Source: Anaerolineales bacterium | GTDB lineage: Bacteria; Chloroflexota; Anaerolineae; Anaerolineales; E44-bin32 | Direction of reading: 5' to 3' | DNA length: 25,424 bases | Assembly (NCBI GenBank): GCA_011772595.1 | Contig: WVZH01000175.1 | Span: 29,066 to 54,489 of the forward strand | In this document: piece after piece, positions 16,884 through 24,240 of the stretch | Position numbering within the stretch: the stretch's first letter is position 1 | Layout of the letters: every line of letters starts with the position of its first letter | Position numbers and translations under genes: made by a program | The notes under the pieces: model-generated | Seen by the model: only the letters and a program-made list of their open reading frames with translations | Databases searched by the model: none | What the model was told of the DNA's origin: nothing

Positions 16884-16977
16884 CCTCCCGTGGTCTGCCT
16901 CCGGCAGGCGCACGAGGCATAGTGCGCGCTGATAGCAGATCAGTCTGGAATAATTTGGGAAGAGCAGTCGGCAGGAG

Positions 16978-17059
16978 TGGGGAAGGAGGGATTTGAACCC
17001 TCACGCCCGAGGGCACGTGATCCTAAGTCACGCCTGTCTGCCAATTCCAGCACTTCCCC
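16978..17059 (-). tRNA. tRNA-Leu (anticodon UAG)
   Basis: An 82-base class II tRNA. The acceptor arms GGGGAAG/CTTCCCC pair fully. The anticodon stem CGTGA/TCACG encloses the loop CTTAGGA, with anticodon TAG at 17025-17023. A long variable arm (TGCCC/GGGCG type) and a T-arm GAGGG-TTCAAAT-CCCTC follow, with discriminator A at 16978. CCA is not encoded (next bases CT). It reads CUN leucine codons. Its promoter sits directly upstream and tig begins 94 bases downstream. Confidence 0.97.
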
Positions 17060-17068
17060 GTTCCGTTG

Positions 17069-17097
17069 ATTATAGCTTTCGCGCAAATGTGTGTAAA
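17069..17097 (-). promoter_or_regulatory. Promoter of tRNA-Leu and tig-clpP-clpX
   Basis: On the - strand TTTACA (17097-17092), a 17-base spacer and a perfect TATAAT (17074-17069). Predicted start near 17062, only about three bases before the mature tRNA. It is the only strong promoter seen upstream of tig, clpP and clpX. Confidence 0.8.
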
Positions 17098-17106
17098 GAT
17101 GAGGCG

Positions 17107-17122
17107 AAATTGCACGCAATTT
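17107..17122. repeat. Inverted repeat upstream of the tRNA-Leu promoter
   Basis: AAATTGC (17107-17113), two bases AC, GCAATTT (17116-17122): perfect 7-bp arms. It begins nine bases upstream of the -35 box. It may be an operator or an A/T-rich UP-like element. It is not the CIRCE element (TTAGCACTC-N9-GAGTGCTAA). Confidence 0.5.
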
Positions 17123-17167
17123 AAACGTAACTGGCCGGTAAGTCTTCCTGCATAAAGTCTATCACGT

Positions 17168-18346
17168 TTACATCATTGCCAGTGTGGAGCGCAATTGTGC
17201 CAAGTGGAGAAGGTCGTGATCTGTGACGATTCTCAAGACTTCGGCCAGGGAAGTAGGGCCGAAGAGAGAGTGGCGTGCCGGTCGCGACCACCGGTCGGCT
17301 TTGAGGGATGCCAACTCAGCGATTACTTGAAGGCGGCTTTCGGAGAAGTCATTCAAGGCTTCAAGGCCGGATTGACAGAGATAGTCTCGTTCTTCCGCCC
17401 ACTGGTCTGTATCGAAGGCGGACAGATACGGCTCATGCTGGGTGAGGATTGAACGCACCCGTGGAAGATTGACCTCATTTTCCACGTCTCGCATGTGACA
17501 GACGATCTCGTTCGGTGCCCACTCCTCGTCCCCCTGGCGTTTGGACCAATCTTGATCCCGCAACCCATCCGAAAGGCTGAGTAGTGCGGCCAAGTGGCCT
17601 CGGAGACGTGCAAGCAAAACTTCGGGATCATCGACGGCCTCAGGATGTGATTGGGTGTGAGCGACCTCAAGCCAGGAGATGGCGTCTTGTAAATCTCCCC
17701 CAGGAAAATCTCGTGGTGAGGGGCTGATGTGGAACACGGCCATACCCATTGTTTGTGCGGGAATCATGTCGTCGGAGATGTCGTTACCGATCATGGCGGC
17801 CTCGTGAGGAGAGGTCCCAAGTCGACCCAGAATCTCGGCATAATATGCAGTGTGTGGCTTGGCGAAGTGGAACGTCTCGTAGCTGGCAATGAGTGCATAC
17901 TCATGTGCCTCGACATCCAGACCAGCCCAGGCTAGGCGTTGTTCAATCGCGGTGAGTGGGAAAAGCGGACTTGTGGCGATGACGATATCCAATCCAGCAT
18001 TGCGTACAGCTTTCACAAGCTGGTTTGCAATCTCACGACGGTCGGTATAGCTTCGAAGGGTGGGGAAAACCTGTGTATAGAATTCGTCGATCTTTGGGCG
18101 GAGACGTTCTTCAGAGACGCCTAGAGAAGGGTAGAAAATTTCAGCAAAAATCTCCTGCAATGTGCGTGTAGGATCCAAATTCTGAATCATCGCCAAAGTT
18201 CCTGCCATCACCTGATTGGCGATGCGATCTGGAGCTGCAAGGTTGGAGAAATGCTCACCGATTTTTTGGAGATATGCTGGTAGGAAACGCTCCATGTCGT
18301 TCTCGAGGAGCGTGTCGTCTAGATCTATTAATAGGGTTTTGATCAC
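17168..18346 (-). CDS. HAD hydrolase fused to a DinB-like domain
   Basis: A 392-residue two-domain protein. Residues 1-225 form a HAD phosphatase: motif I LIDLDDTLL (Asp8, Asp10), motif II ATSPL (124-128), motif III Lys163 (FAKPH), motif IV IGNDISDD (186-193), with a helical C1 cap between 15 and 100. Residues about 240-392 form a DinB/YfiT-like four-helix bundle. Its three histidines (His284 in VCHMRD, His377 and His381 in DHDLLH) have the H...HxxxH arrangement that binds a metal in that superfamily. Both active sites look intact. The start is GTG, overlapping the stop of the Cys-rich gene by four bases, with GAGG seven bases before it. Substrates of either domain are unknown; the fusion suggests linked steps or substrate presentation. 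Confidence 0.85.
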   Translation of the reverse strand: MIKTLLIDLDDTLLENDMERFLPAYLQKIGEHFSNLAAPDRIANQVMAGTLAMIQNLDPTRTLQEIFAEIFYPSLGVSEERLRPKIDEFYTQVFPTLRSYTDRREIANQLVKAVRNAGLDIVIATSPLFPLTAIEQRLAWAGLDVEAHEYALIASYETFHFAKPHTAYYAEILGRLGTSPHEAAMIGNDISDDMIPAQTMGMAVFHISPSPRDFPGGDLQDAISWLEVAHTQSHPEAVDDPEVLLARLRGHLAALLSLSDGLRDQDWSKRQGDEEWAPNEIVCHMRDVENEVNLPRVRSILTQHEPYLSAFDTDQWAEERDYLCQSGLEALNDFSESRLQVIAELASLKADRWSRPARHSLFGPTSLAEVLRIVTDHDLLHLAQLRSTLAMM

Positions 18347-18684
18347 CCTTCGTCCTCAGATACGAGCAGATCAGGAAAATTGAGATGACACTGGCCACAT
18401 CCGATTTCAGGCACCTCGACAGCATCGAGTGTACGGGTACAGGTCGCTGAGATCTCGACGCGCCTGCGTAGACCAAGAAACCCAGAGGCTACGCGAGCTT
18501 CGAATAGCAAGTTCGGACATGCGTTTGCCATGATAATCCGCGGCATGCGGCATTTTGAACAAAGATCAGGGGTGTATGTCCCACCAGCGGGAGTTTGATC
18601 GATCAATCTGCATTCCTGCCTGGAGCGGCCGCGATGGAAATCTTCATAGTAAAAGGGACATTCAGTACCCGCAGGTGTGCGCAT
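18343..18684 (-). CDS. Conserved Cys-rich small protein (8 Cys)
   Basis: A 113-residue protein that I cannot assign to a named family. Eight cysteines (9, 25, 42, 45, 56, 82, 96, 99) include two CxxC pairs: CSKC (42-45) and CGQC followed by His (96-100). This looks like two structural zinc sites or, less likely, an iron-sulfur site. The N-terminal stretch CPFYYEDFHRGRSRQECRLI is strongly patterned and not low-complexity, which favours a real conserved protein. There is no membrane segment or signal. No clear ribosome site precedes the ATG, but efp ends only 20 bases upstream, so translation may follow efp. It overlaps the HAD-DinB gene by four bases, so the pair is coupled. Confidence 0.75.
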   Translation of the reverse strand: MRTPAGTECPFYYEDFHRGRSRQECRLIDQTPAGGTYTPDLCSKCRMPRIIMANACPNLLFEARVASGFLGLRRRVEISATCTRTLDAVEVPEIGCGQCHLNFPDLLVSEDEG

Positions 18685-18704
18685 AATTCTGTGGTGTCTT
18701 TGGA

Positions 18705-19262
18705 TTATACCCGCGTGACATAGGCTCCAGACCGTGTGTCGACTCGTATGATGTCGTCTGTTTCAATAAAGAGAGGTACCTGAACTTTGAGACCAGTTTC
18801 GGTTGTTACCGTCTTATTGGCTCCTGTGGCAGTGTCGCCCTTAACGGCCATCTCTGCTTGGGTAACTCTCAGGTCGACTGCGGTTGGTAGCTCGATGTCC
18901 AAAGGTTCCCCCTGATAAAAAGTCAATTTGACTTCCAGCCCCTCAGTCAGGAAATGGACTGCTTCATCGAGTGAGGCGGCGTTTAACGCCGGTTGTTCGT
19001 ATGTCTCGGTATCCATGAAATGGTAGAGGTCACCATCCGTGTAGAGATATTGGACAATGTGGTGATCTAAACGAATGTCTTGGACCTTGTCCCCTGAGGT
19101 GAATGACTTCTCAAGCTGCGCGCCGGTTCGTAAGTCTCGCACTCTAGTGCGAATGGTTGCTTTACCGCGACCAGGCTTGTGATGAGAGTACTCAATGACC
19201 TTGTAGAGGTTTCCGTCCAGTTCGAAAGTCACACCGCTTCGCAGCTCGTTTACATCGATCAC
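18705..19262 (-). CDS. efp: Elongation factor P
   Basis: EF-P enters the ribosomal E site and relieves stalling at polyproline. The 185-residue protein has the three-domain length and motifs (MIDVNELRSGVTFELDG, then KVQDIRLDHHIVQYLYTDGD, LPTAVDLRVTQAE, TGLKVQVPLFIETDDIIRVDTRSGAYVTRV). The tip loop reads HHKPGRGKAT. Arg32 sits where many EF-P proteins carry the modified Lys, and Lys34 is two residues later. No EpmA/EpmB or EarP gene is in the window. The start is GTG with GAGG nine bases upstream. The promoter below gives a short leader of about 22 bases. It heads an operon with the Cys-rich and HAD-DinB genes. Confidence 0.95.
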   Translation of the reverse strand: MIDVNELRSGVTFELDGNLYKVIEYSHHKPGRGKATIRTRVRDLRTGAQLEKSFTSGDKVQDIRLDHHIVQYLYTDGDLYHFMDTETYEQPALNAASLDEAVHFLTEGLEVKLTFYQGEPLDIELPTAVDLRVTQAEMAVKGDTATGANKTVTTETGLKVQVPLFIETDDIIRVDTRSGAYVTRV

Positions 19263-19291
19263 GAATTCTATCCTCGGTTTGTGATGTGAGG

Positions 19292-19321
19292 ATTATAGCC
19301 CTAGCGGGCTTCAGGCGTCAA
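19292..19321 (-). promoter_or_regulatory. Promoter of efp, with an inverted repeat in the spacer
   Basis: On the - strand TTGACG (19321-19316), an 18-base spacer and a perfect TATAAT (19297-19292); start near 19285. The spacer end carries AGCCC-TAGC-GGGCT (19297-19310), a 5-bp inverted repeat that touches the -10 box and could serve as an operator. Confidence 0.75.
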
Positions 19322-19434
19322 TTGTAGATCCTTTGATCAGTTGAGAAAGATTGCTTTAAGGTTCTTGGGTGCCGATGCGTTTGGGGAGCAAGCATGTCTT
19401 GTGTAGGGAGTCGTGGTGGGGGAGGCGTATGTAC

Positions 19435-20148
19435 TTAGCTTGGGGCTTCGAGATCCTCGGGCACACTTCTAAGCTGGCCGGTTTTGATGATAGCCGTCAG
19501 GTGGTTCACGAGCGATATTAGCTGAGAAGGATCACCGTTTTGGGGAGAATCTTCTGGGAGCGGGGGTGGAGCTTGGATCGAGATCTGGAGCTGAGCGGTT
19601 TTCGCCGCCTGCGTCTCCGAGATGTTTTGGATGCCTCTCGCAACAATGAGTAAGGGATCTTCCACTTGGTGATCGGCTTGAAGCTTTTCTTCCAGCAGTT
19701 CGCATTTTGTCAGTAGCTCGCTACAGTCTTCCGACGGGAGCATGGCCAATCTGACCTGCATATCTTGTATCCAGCGATCTACTTGCGCTTCAATCACACA
19801 ATGCGCCTCGAAGCTTGATTCAACCGTCCCTAAAACCTCAAAGCAAGCGAACTTTCCCAACGAGAAAGTGGATGAATTCAGGAGTAACTGGGGCTCACCC
19901 GGCTTGAGGTTGATTTGCCTGCCTTCGGGAGTTAGAAGGAATGTACCGTTGACACTTCTAAGGTCTTCCAACCACATCAATCCTGCATGTAACAGGATCC
20001 TCGCGTGGCGCCGTGAGATACTGGCATCCCACAGGATCTGCATGCTGTTGGCTTTTCCCCGGCCCATGGTGAAGATTACATTATCGACAGGGTATTCGCG
20101 GCCTTGTAAAGGACCACCAATGGCTACGACTCTCGGTAGTTCGTCCAC
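19435..20148 (-). CDS. FHA-domain protein
   Basis: A 237-residue protein. Residues about 8-105 are a forkhead-associated domain, which binds phosphothreonine. The key residues are present: Gly29-Arg30 (MGRG), Ser43-Ile-Ser-Arg-Arg-His48 (SISRRHARI) and Asn67-Gly-Thr (SVNGTF). The remaining 130 residues are mostly helical, with a Pro-rich linker (PPPLPEDSP) and no recognisable domain or membrane segment. The start is GTG with GGGAG eight bases upstream. It lies 107 bases downstream of a PP2C phosphatase on the same strand, the usual company of FHA proteins in Ser/Thr kinase signalling. The cognate kinase is not in the window. Confidence 0.87.
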   Translation of the reverse strand: MDELPRVVAIGGPLQGREYPVDNVIFTMGRGKANSMQILWDASISRRHARILLHAGLMWLEDLRSVNGTFLLTPEGRQINLKPGEPQLLLNSSTFSLGKFACFEVLGTVESSFEAHCVIEAQVDRWIQDMQVRLAMLPSEDCSELLTKCELLEEKLQADHQVEDPLLIVARGIQNISETQAAKTAQLQISIQAPPPLPEDSPQNGDPSQLISLVNHLTAIIKTGQLRSVPEDLEAPS

Positions 20149-20255
20149 GGATCGATCTCCCGTTGATCTAGATCTTCAAGTCTTCATTGAGGTGTGATGC
20201 CACCTCCTCGCCCATTGCATGCGGAGCGTGGTGTGGACGAATAGTGTGGTGGTAT

Positions 20256-20978
20256 TCAGTCGAACGCGATCAAGATGGCAGTGACGTTGTCTTCACCCCC
20301 ATTCGCGTTTGCAATCTGAATGAGCGTTTCGCACGTCTCTTGAGGTGTCTTCCCTATCTGAAGATAGATCCCGATACCATCTTCCGGGATCATGTCTGTC
20401 AGACCATCTGTGCATAGCAGAAGCTGGTCGCCGGTCATCAGGGGGACTCCCGAGACGTCGGGTTTTATAACATCGCTCGCTCCGAGGGCTTGGCTCAGGG
20501 CCTGGCGCGGTGGCCAGAGCTTGGGGTTCTTAGGAAGTGCACCCTCCCTTAACGCTTCTAGATAGAGCGTGTGATCATCTGTTAGGAGGCGGAGTTTGTC
20601 GCCGCGCATCAGATAGGCACGGCTGTCTCCGACATGGGCAACCCATGCGGTGTCGGCTGGCGGTGGAATCCAGGCCACGACTGCGGTCGTTCCCATGCGC
20701 GAGTTCGAAGCGAAGCCACCACCGGAGGTCAGTATCGCGTCATGGGCGGCGTTCATGCTGTTGCGCAGTATATCTTCAGGTGGAAGATGATTGTCGGGGA
20801 TGTGAGTAGACAGATAATCCTGGATCGTTTCGACAGCAATGTAACTAGCTACTTCGCCAGCGAGATGTCCTCCAATACCGTCCGCAACGATAAAAAGGCT
20901 AAGATCTATATCAACCCTGAAGTTGTCTTCGTTCTTCTCGCGTATTTTGCCAGTGTCAGTGGCCGCACCAAAAATCAT
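20256..20978 (-). CDS. PP2C-family Ser/Thr protein phosphatase
   Basis: A 240-residue PPM/PP2C phosphatase that uses two or three metal ions to dephosphorylate Ser/Thr. All hallmark motifs are visible: REKNEDN (Asp18), VADGIGGH (Asp33-Gly34), [39 protein letters not shown] and [10 protein letters not shown]. The frame extends ten codons to a GTG (21008) preceded by GGAGGAGGT about 11 bases upstream. The ATG at 20978 has GGAG seven bases upstream and gives the usual family start ([19 protein letters not shown]), so I chose it with moderate confidence. No membrane or sensor domain is attached. The neighbour FHA gene suggests both act in one phospho-signalling route. Confidence 0.93.
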   Translation of the reverse strand: MIFGAATDTGKIREKNEDNFRVDIDLSLFIVADGIGGHLAGEVASYIAVETIQDYLSTHIPDNHLPPEDILRNSMNAAHDAILTSGGGFASNSRMGTTAVVAWIPPPADTAWVAHVGDSRAYLMRGDKLRLLTDDHTLYLEALREGALPKNPKLWPPRQALSQALGASDVIKPDVSGVPLMTGDQLLLCTDGLTDMIPEDGIGIYLQIGKTPQETCETLIQIANANGGEDNVTAILIAFD

Positions 20979-21008
20979 ATGCTTACTCCGTTGCCACAAC
21001 CATCTCAC

Positions 21009-21366
21009 ACAGTGGATCCACCTCCTCCGTCTATGTCATCCACGAGATGCAATTGTCTTGTCAGGTATAGTGAATGGCGCTTACCTTGGCTAGCCTTAAT
21101 AAGACTAAGTTACTCAACTTAAAGATTTAATGATGCCAGCCCCATGAAGGGGCTGCTGGTCTGTAATATCGCTCATGAAAGTCTCGTCTACCAACATCTG
21201 CCAAAGAAATCCAAGTTCGAAGTCAGACCACTTCATTCCACATCTTATTTATCACGATAGCAATGAGGGGGGAAATAGTACTATTGGATTGCATCTGTGT
21301 CGGTGCGCAAGAGTGGAGATCCTTTGTAGGAACTGAGTCCTGTCCTGCAGTGAGGAAGCAGATCTT
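21009..21366. other. Gene-free stretch between dinG and the PP2C gene
   Basis: About 360 bases with no supported gene. A 35-codon + strand frame at 21264 lacks a ribosome site and is not called. Two structures are visible. An AT-rich inverted repeat TAAGTT-ACTC-AACTTA lies at 21106-21121. A GC-rich hairpin CAGCCCC-ATGAA-GGGGCTG lies at 21137-21155. The hairpin may be a weak terminator for dinG (- strand), although only a broken T tract follows it. The PP2C promoter should lie here, but I see no convincing box pair. Confidence 0.55.
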
Positions 21367-24150
21367 TTAGATACCGAGCCAGCGAGTAGCGGCGGCTGGT
21401 AAGTCTGCCAAAGGATCCTTCCGGAGTGTGCAGCGCGGTATTGAATCAAGAAACGCGCTTCCGTAGGATTTAGACAACACTCGGCGGTCAAGTATCACGA
21501 CGATACCTCGGTCGTATTGTGTGCGGATTAGGCGTCCAAATCCCTGACGAAAGCGCAAGACTGCTTCAGGGAGATTGTAGTCTTGGAAAGGCGATTCGAA
21601 AGTCTCGGCACGTGCTGCGATGATAGGATCATCAGGCACGTCGAATGGCAAACGAACGATAACCAGAACAGAGAGGGCTTCTCCGGGTACATCGACACCC
21701 TCCCAATACGATCGGGTACCAAGAAGGACTGCTTGCTCCGTCGTTCGAAAGCGTTCAAGCAATGCGTGGCGTGAAGCTCCACTGGTTTGCTCGAATACTT
21801 CGATACCTTCCCTTCCTAAAGGGGCTGCGATGGCACGCGCCGTTTGATATAGTTGAGCGTTTGAGGTGAAGAGAGCCAACGTGCGTCCTCGAGTTGCCCG
21901 GCACAGCATTGTCAGGGCTTTCTCGACAGCACGTTGGTACCCTTTACGATCGGTCGGCTCTGGGATGTCGTCGATAAGGTACAACAGAGTGGAGGTTTCG
22001 AAGTCGAAAGGTGAGCCGAGCGCCAAAACGTCTGCGTCTTCGCCATTAAGCCGTTCTTGAATGTATTCGAATTCGCCGCCTACGGTTAAAGTGGCCGAGG
22101 TCATGACAATTGCTTCTTTCTCGTGCCACAAGAAACGCTCTATGAGCGGTCCAACGTCCAGAGGGGCGGCATGAAATAAAAGTTCGTTCGATCCAAACCG
22201 TGTTTCGATCCAATAGATCGTCTGCGGATCTGGCTCGAAGATCATATGATCCAAATTGGTGTAGATCTCTTCGAGATTGCGAAGTGATATTCGAACCGCG
22301 GTGGCCAGATTCTCTGCGGATACCGAGCTTGCTACGTCATCAAGGCTCTCGCTAAAACCTGATACTGAATCGACGATGGACGCCAGTGGGTTGCGCATGC
22401 CCTCCCAGGCAATTTCGACATCCGACCACTTTGGGAGCGTTCGTGAAGCTGGAAGGATGCGAATCCTCTGCCCATATGGTCCCACAGGTTTCCCCTCACG
22501 CTGTACGCTCAGGAATTCGGAGAGTACGTCGAATAGGCTGTTCGCCAGTTGAGTGCAATCCTTAAGCTTCTCGGAAACGGAGCGCATTATTTCTTCCGCA
22601 CTTGAAAGATCATTTCCAGGAAACTCTTTGCGCGCCATGTCGAGGATCTGGCCAAGTAAACCGGAATTGTGGGATCCAAGGTCTCGAAGGAGGTAAAGAA
22701 CTTCGCGTTGGCTCACCCGGAAGCTGAGCCCCCTTGTAGTGGCAGATTCGAGGTGATGAGCCTCATCGACGATTAAATATCTATATTCGGGGATCACTCG
22801 GTTCCCGGTTGCAATGTCGGCGAGTAGAAGTGCGTGGTTGACGACGACGACGTGCGCATTTTCTGCTAGCAGATGGGCTTTGAAATAAGGGCACGCACCG
22901 TCCACATGCTCTAAACATGCGTCTGCGGAACAATCTTCCCCCTCGGCTGAGAAACTGGACCACACTGCCAGCTCCCTCGATGAGAGGTTGATCTCACTAC
23001 GGTCGCCCGTACCTCCATTGTGTAACCACACGAGCATCTTGGCCAGTAAACGAATTTCCTCTGCGGTGCGTGGTCCGAGTTGACGCATGCTCTCCAGGCG
23101 ACGCGGGCACAGATAATTACTACGGCCCTTTAGAACTGCGGCCCGATACGCGACCCCCAGGGTTTCACATAAGTCGGGGATGTCTTTGTGGATGAGTTGA
23201 TCTTGAAGATTAATGGTGTTTGTGGATACGACAACACGTTCACCGTTACTCGCCGCCCATGCGAGGGCAGGCACCAGGTAGGCCATTGATTTGCCCGTTC
23301 CCGTCCCCGCCTCCACGAGCAGGTGACGGCTCTTTGAAAGCGCCTCAGTAATCGCCCTCGTCATCGTGATCTGTTGAGGTCTGTGTTCGTAAGCTGGGAA
23401 TTTCTTAGCGAAAGACCCGCCGGGTTCCAGGATCGCTGCAATCTCCTCTACATCGAGCGGTTCCGGGTGTTCTCTTGGAGATAGAGGTTCAGGATGACTT
23501 CTCGGCGGTGTGAATAGAAAGGAGAGCTTTTTACGTGGAAGTTCGGTGGAACTCTCCACACTCTCGAATTGCTCAAGCACCAGATCGAATAACCAGCCAG
23601 CACCCCATTCGATTTCCGCCCCTGCGATACTGACTTCTTCGATAACCTCCCGGGGTAATTCGAGTGCTCGTTCATAAAGCCGCATAAAGATTAGGCGGGT
23701 GGTTTGGGCGTCTTGCAAGGCCCGATGAGACGTGCGCACAGGTATGGCCAACGCACTTGCTAATGAGCCCAAGCTATACCTTCCTGCTGTGGGAAGCAAG
23801 ACGGAGGCGATGTCGAAGGTGTCGAGTGTTGGGTTATTCTGTAGCAGCCCTCTTGGATGTAGGAAACTGAGATCGAAACGGACATTATGACCCAGCACTG
23901 GAAGATCGCCAACGAAGTCTCGAAATTCTCCCAGAATCTGGTTCAGACGCGGAGCGTTGGCCAGCATCTCGTCGGAGATTCCAGTGAGAGCCTTGATGGT
24001 TGGGTCGAGGGGGCGACCAGGGTTGACCAGTGTGGACCATTCTTCTTCGACGCGCGTTCCGCGGAACCGGACGGCGCCGATCTCGATGATCGTGTCGCGA
24101 TCGGGATTGAGTCCTGTGGTTTCCAAATCCAACGCGAGGAGTGTTTGCAT
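21367..24150 (-). CDS. dinG: DnaQ-like exonuclease fused to DinG helicase
   Basis: A 927-residue fusion. Residues 1-165 are a DEDDh 3'-5' exonuclease: Exo I ALDLETTG (Asp8, Glu10), Exo II GHNVRFD (Asp93), Exo III HRALQD (His142, Asp147). All catalytic residues are present. From about residue 240 it is an XPD/DinG-type superfamily 2 helicase: Walker A AGTGTGKS (281-288), DEAH (462-465), GTRSYWEGVDVPGEAL and QGFGRLIRT. Four cysteines between motifs I and II (348, 407, 412, 420) fit an XPD-like Fe-S cluster. It likely unwinds and trims DNA in repair. The frame reaches back to 24279, but the ATG at 24150 gives the canonical MQTLLALDLETTG start. A perfect TATAAT lies 15 bases before it, implying a nearly leaderless mRNA without a ribosome site. 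Confidence 0.94.
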   Translation of the reverse strand: MQTLLALDLETTGLNPDRDTIIEIGAVRFRGTRVEEEWSTLVNPGRPLDPTIKALTGISDEMLANAPRLNQILGEFRDFVGDLPVLGHNVRFDLSFLHPRGLLQNNPTLDTFDIASVLLPTAGRYSLGSLASALAIPVRTSHRALQDAQTTRLIFMRLYERALELPREVIEEVSIAGAEIEWGAGWLFDLVLEQFESVESSTELPRKKLSFLFTPPRSHPEPLSPREHPEPLDVEEIAAILEPGGSFAKKFPAYEHRPQQITMTRAITEALSKSRHLLVEAGTGTGKSMAYLVPALAWAASNGERVVVSTNTINLQDQLIHKDIPDLCETLGVAYRAAVLKGRSNYLCPRRLESMRQLGPRTAEEIRLLAKMLVWLHNGGTGDRSEINLSSRELAVWSSFSAEGEDCSADACLEHVDGACPYFKAHLLAENAHVVVVNHALLLADIATGNRVIPEYRYLIVDEAHHLESATTRGLSFRVSQREVLYLLRDLGSHNSGLLGQILDMARKEFPGNDLSSAEEIMRSVSEKLKDCTQLANSLFDVLSEFLSVQREGKPVGPYGQRIRILPASRTLPKWSDVEIAWEGMRNPLASIVDSVSGFSESLDDVASSVSAENLATAVRISLRNLEEIYTNLDHMIFEPDPQTIYWIETRFGSNELLFHAAPLDVGPLIERFLWHEKEAIVMTSATLTVGGEFEYIQERLNGEDADVLALGSPFDFETSTLLYLIDDIPEPTDRKGYQRAVEKALTMLCRATRGRTLALFTSNAQLYQTARAIAAPLGREGIEVFEQTSGASRHALLERFRTTEQAVLLGTRSYWEGVDVPGEALSVLVIVRLPFDVPDDPIIAARAETFESPFQDYNLPEAVLRFRQGFGRLIRTQYDRGIVVILDRRVLSKSYGSAFLDSIPRCTLRKDPLADLPAAATRWLGI

Positions 24151-24165
24151 GGCTTGCGTTTGGGC

Positions 24166-24174
24166 ATTATAGCA
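24166..24174 (-). promoter_or_regulatory. Extended -10 promoter of dinG
   Basis: On the - strand TGC-TATAAT (24174-24166). Predicted start near 24159, only about nine bases before the ATG. No -35 box is recognisable. It shares its upstream region with the + strand promoter at 24192. Confidence 0.6.
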
Positions 24175-24191
24175 CCAAGCCATCGCAACCA

Positions 24192-24200
24192 TGCTATACT
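24192..24200 (+). promoter_or_regulatory. Extended -10 promoter of the sigma-factor unit
   Basis: TGC-TATACT (24192-24200), predicted start near 24207. A GGAGG follows at 24231-24235 and an ATG at 24241. No convincing -35 box is seen. Confidence 0.5.
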
Positions 24201-24240
24201 CGGATGGCGACTTGTGTTTTGCAATCGAGCGGAGGCCGGT

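Noticed and set aside
17107..17122. CIRCE/HrcA heat-shock operator before tRNA-Leu-tig-clpP
   Set aside because: The repeat has 7-bp arms and a 2-base spacer, unlike CIRCE (9-bp arms, 9-base spacer).
23887..24240. Upstream part of the long + strand frame ending at 24351
   Set aside because: It is antisense to the dinG exonuclease domain. Only the part from the ATG at 24241, which has its own ribosome site, is worth considering.
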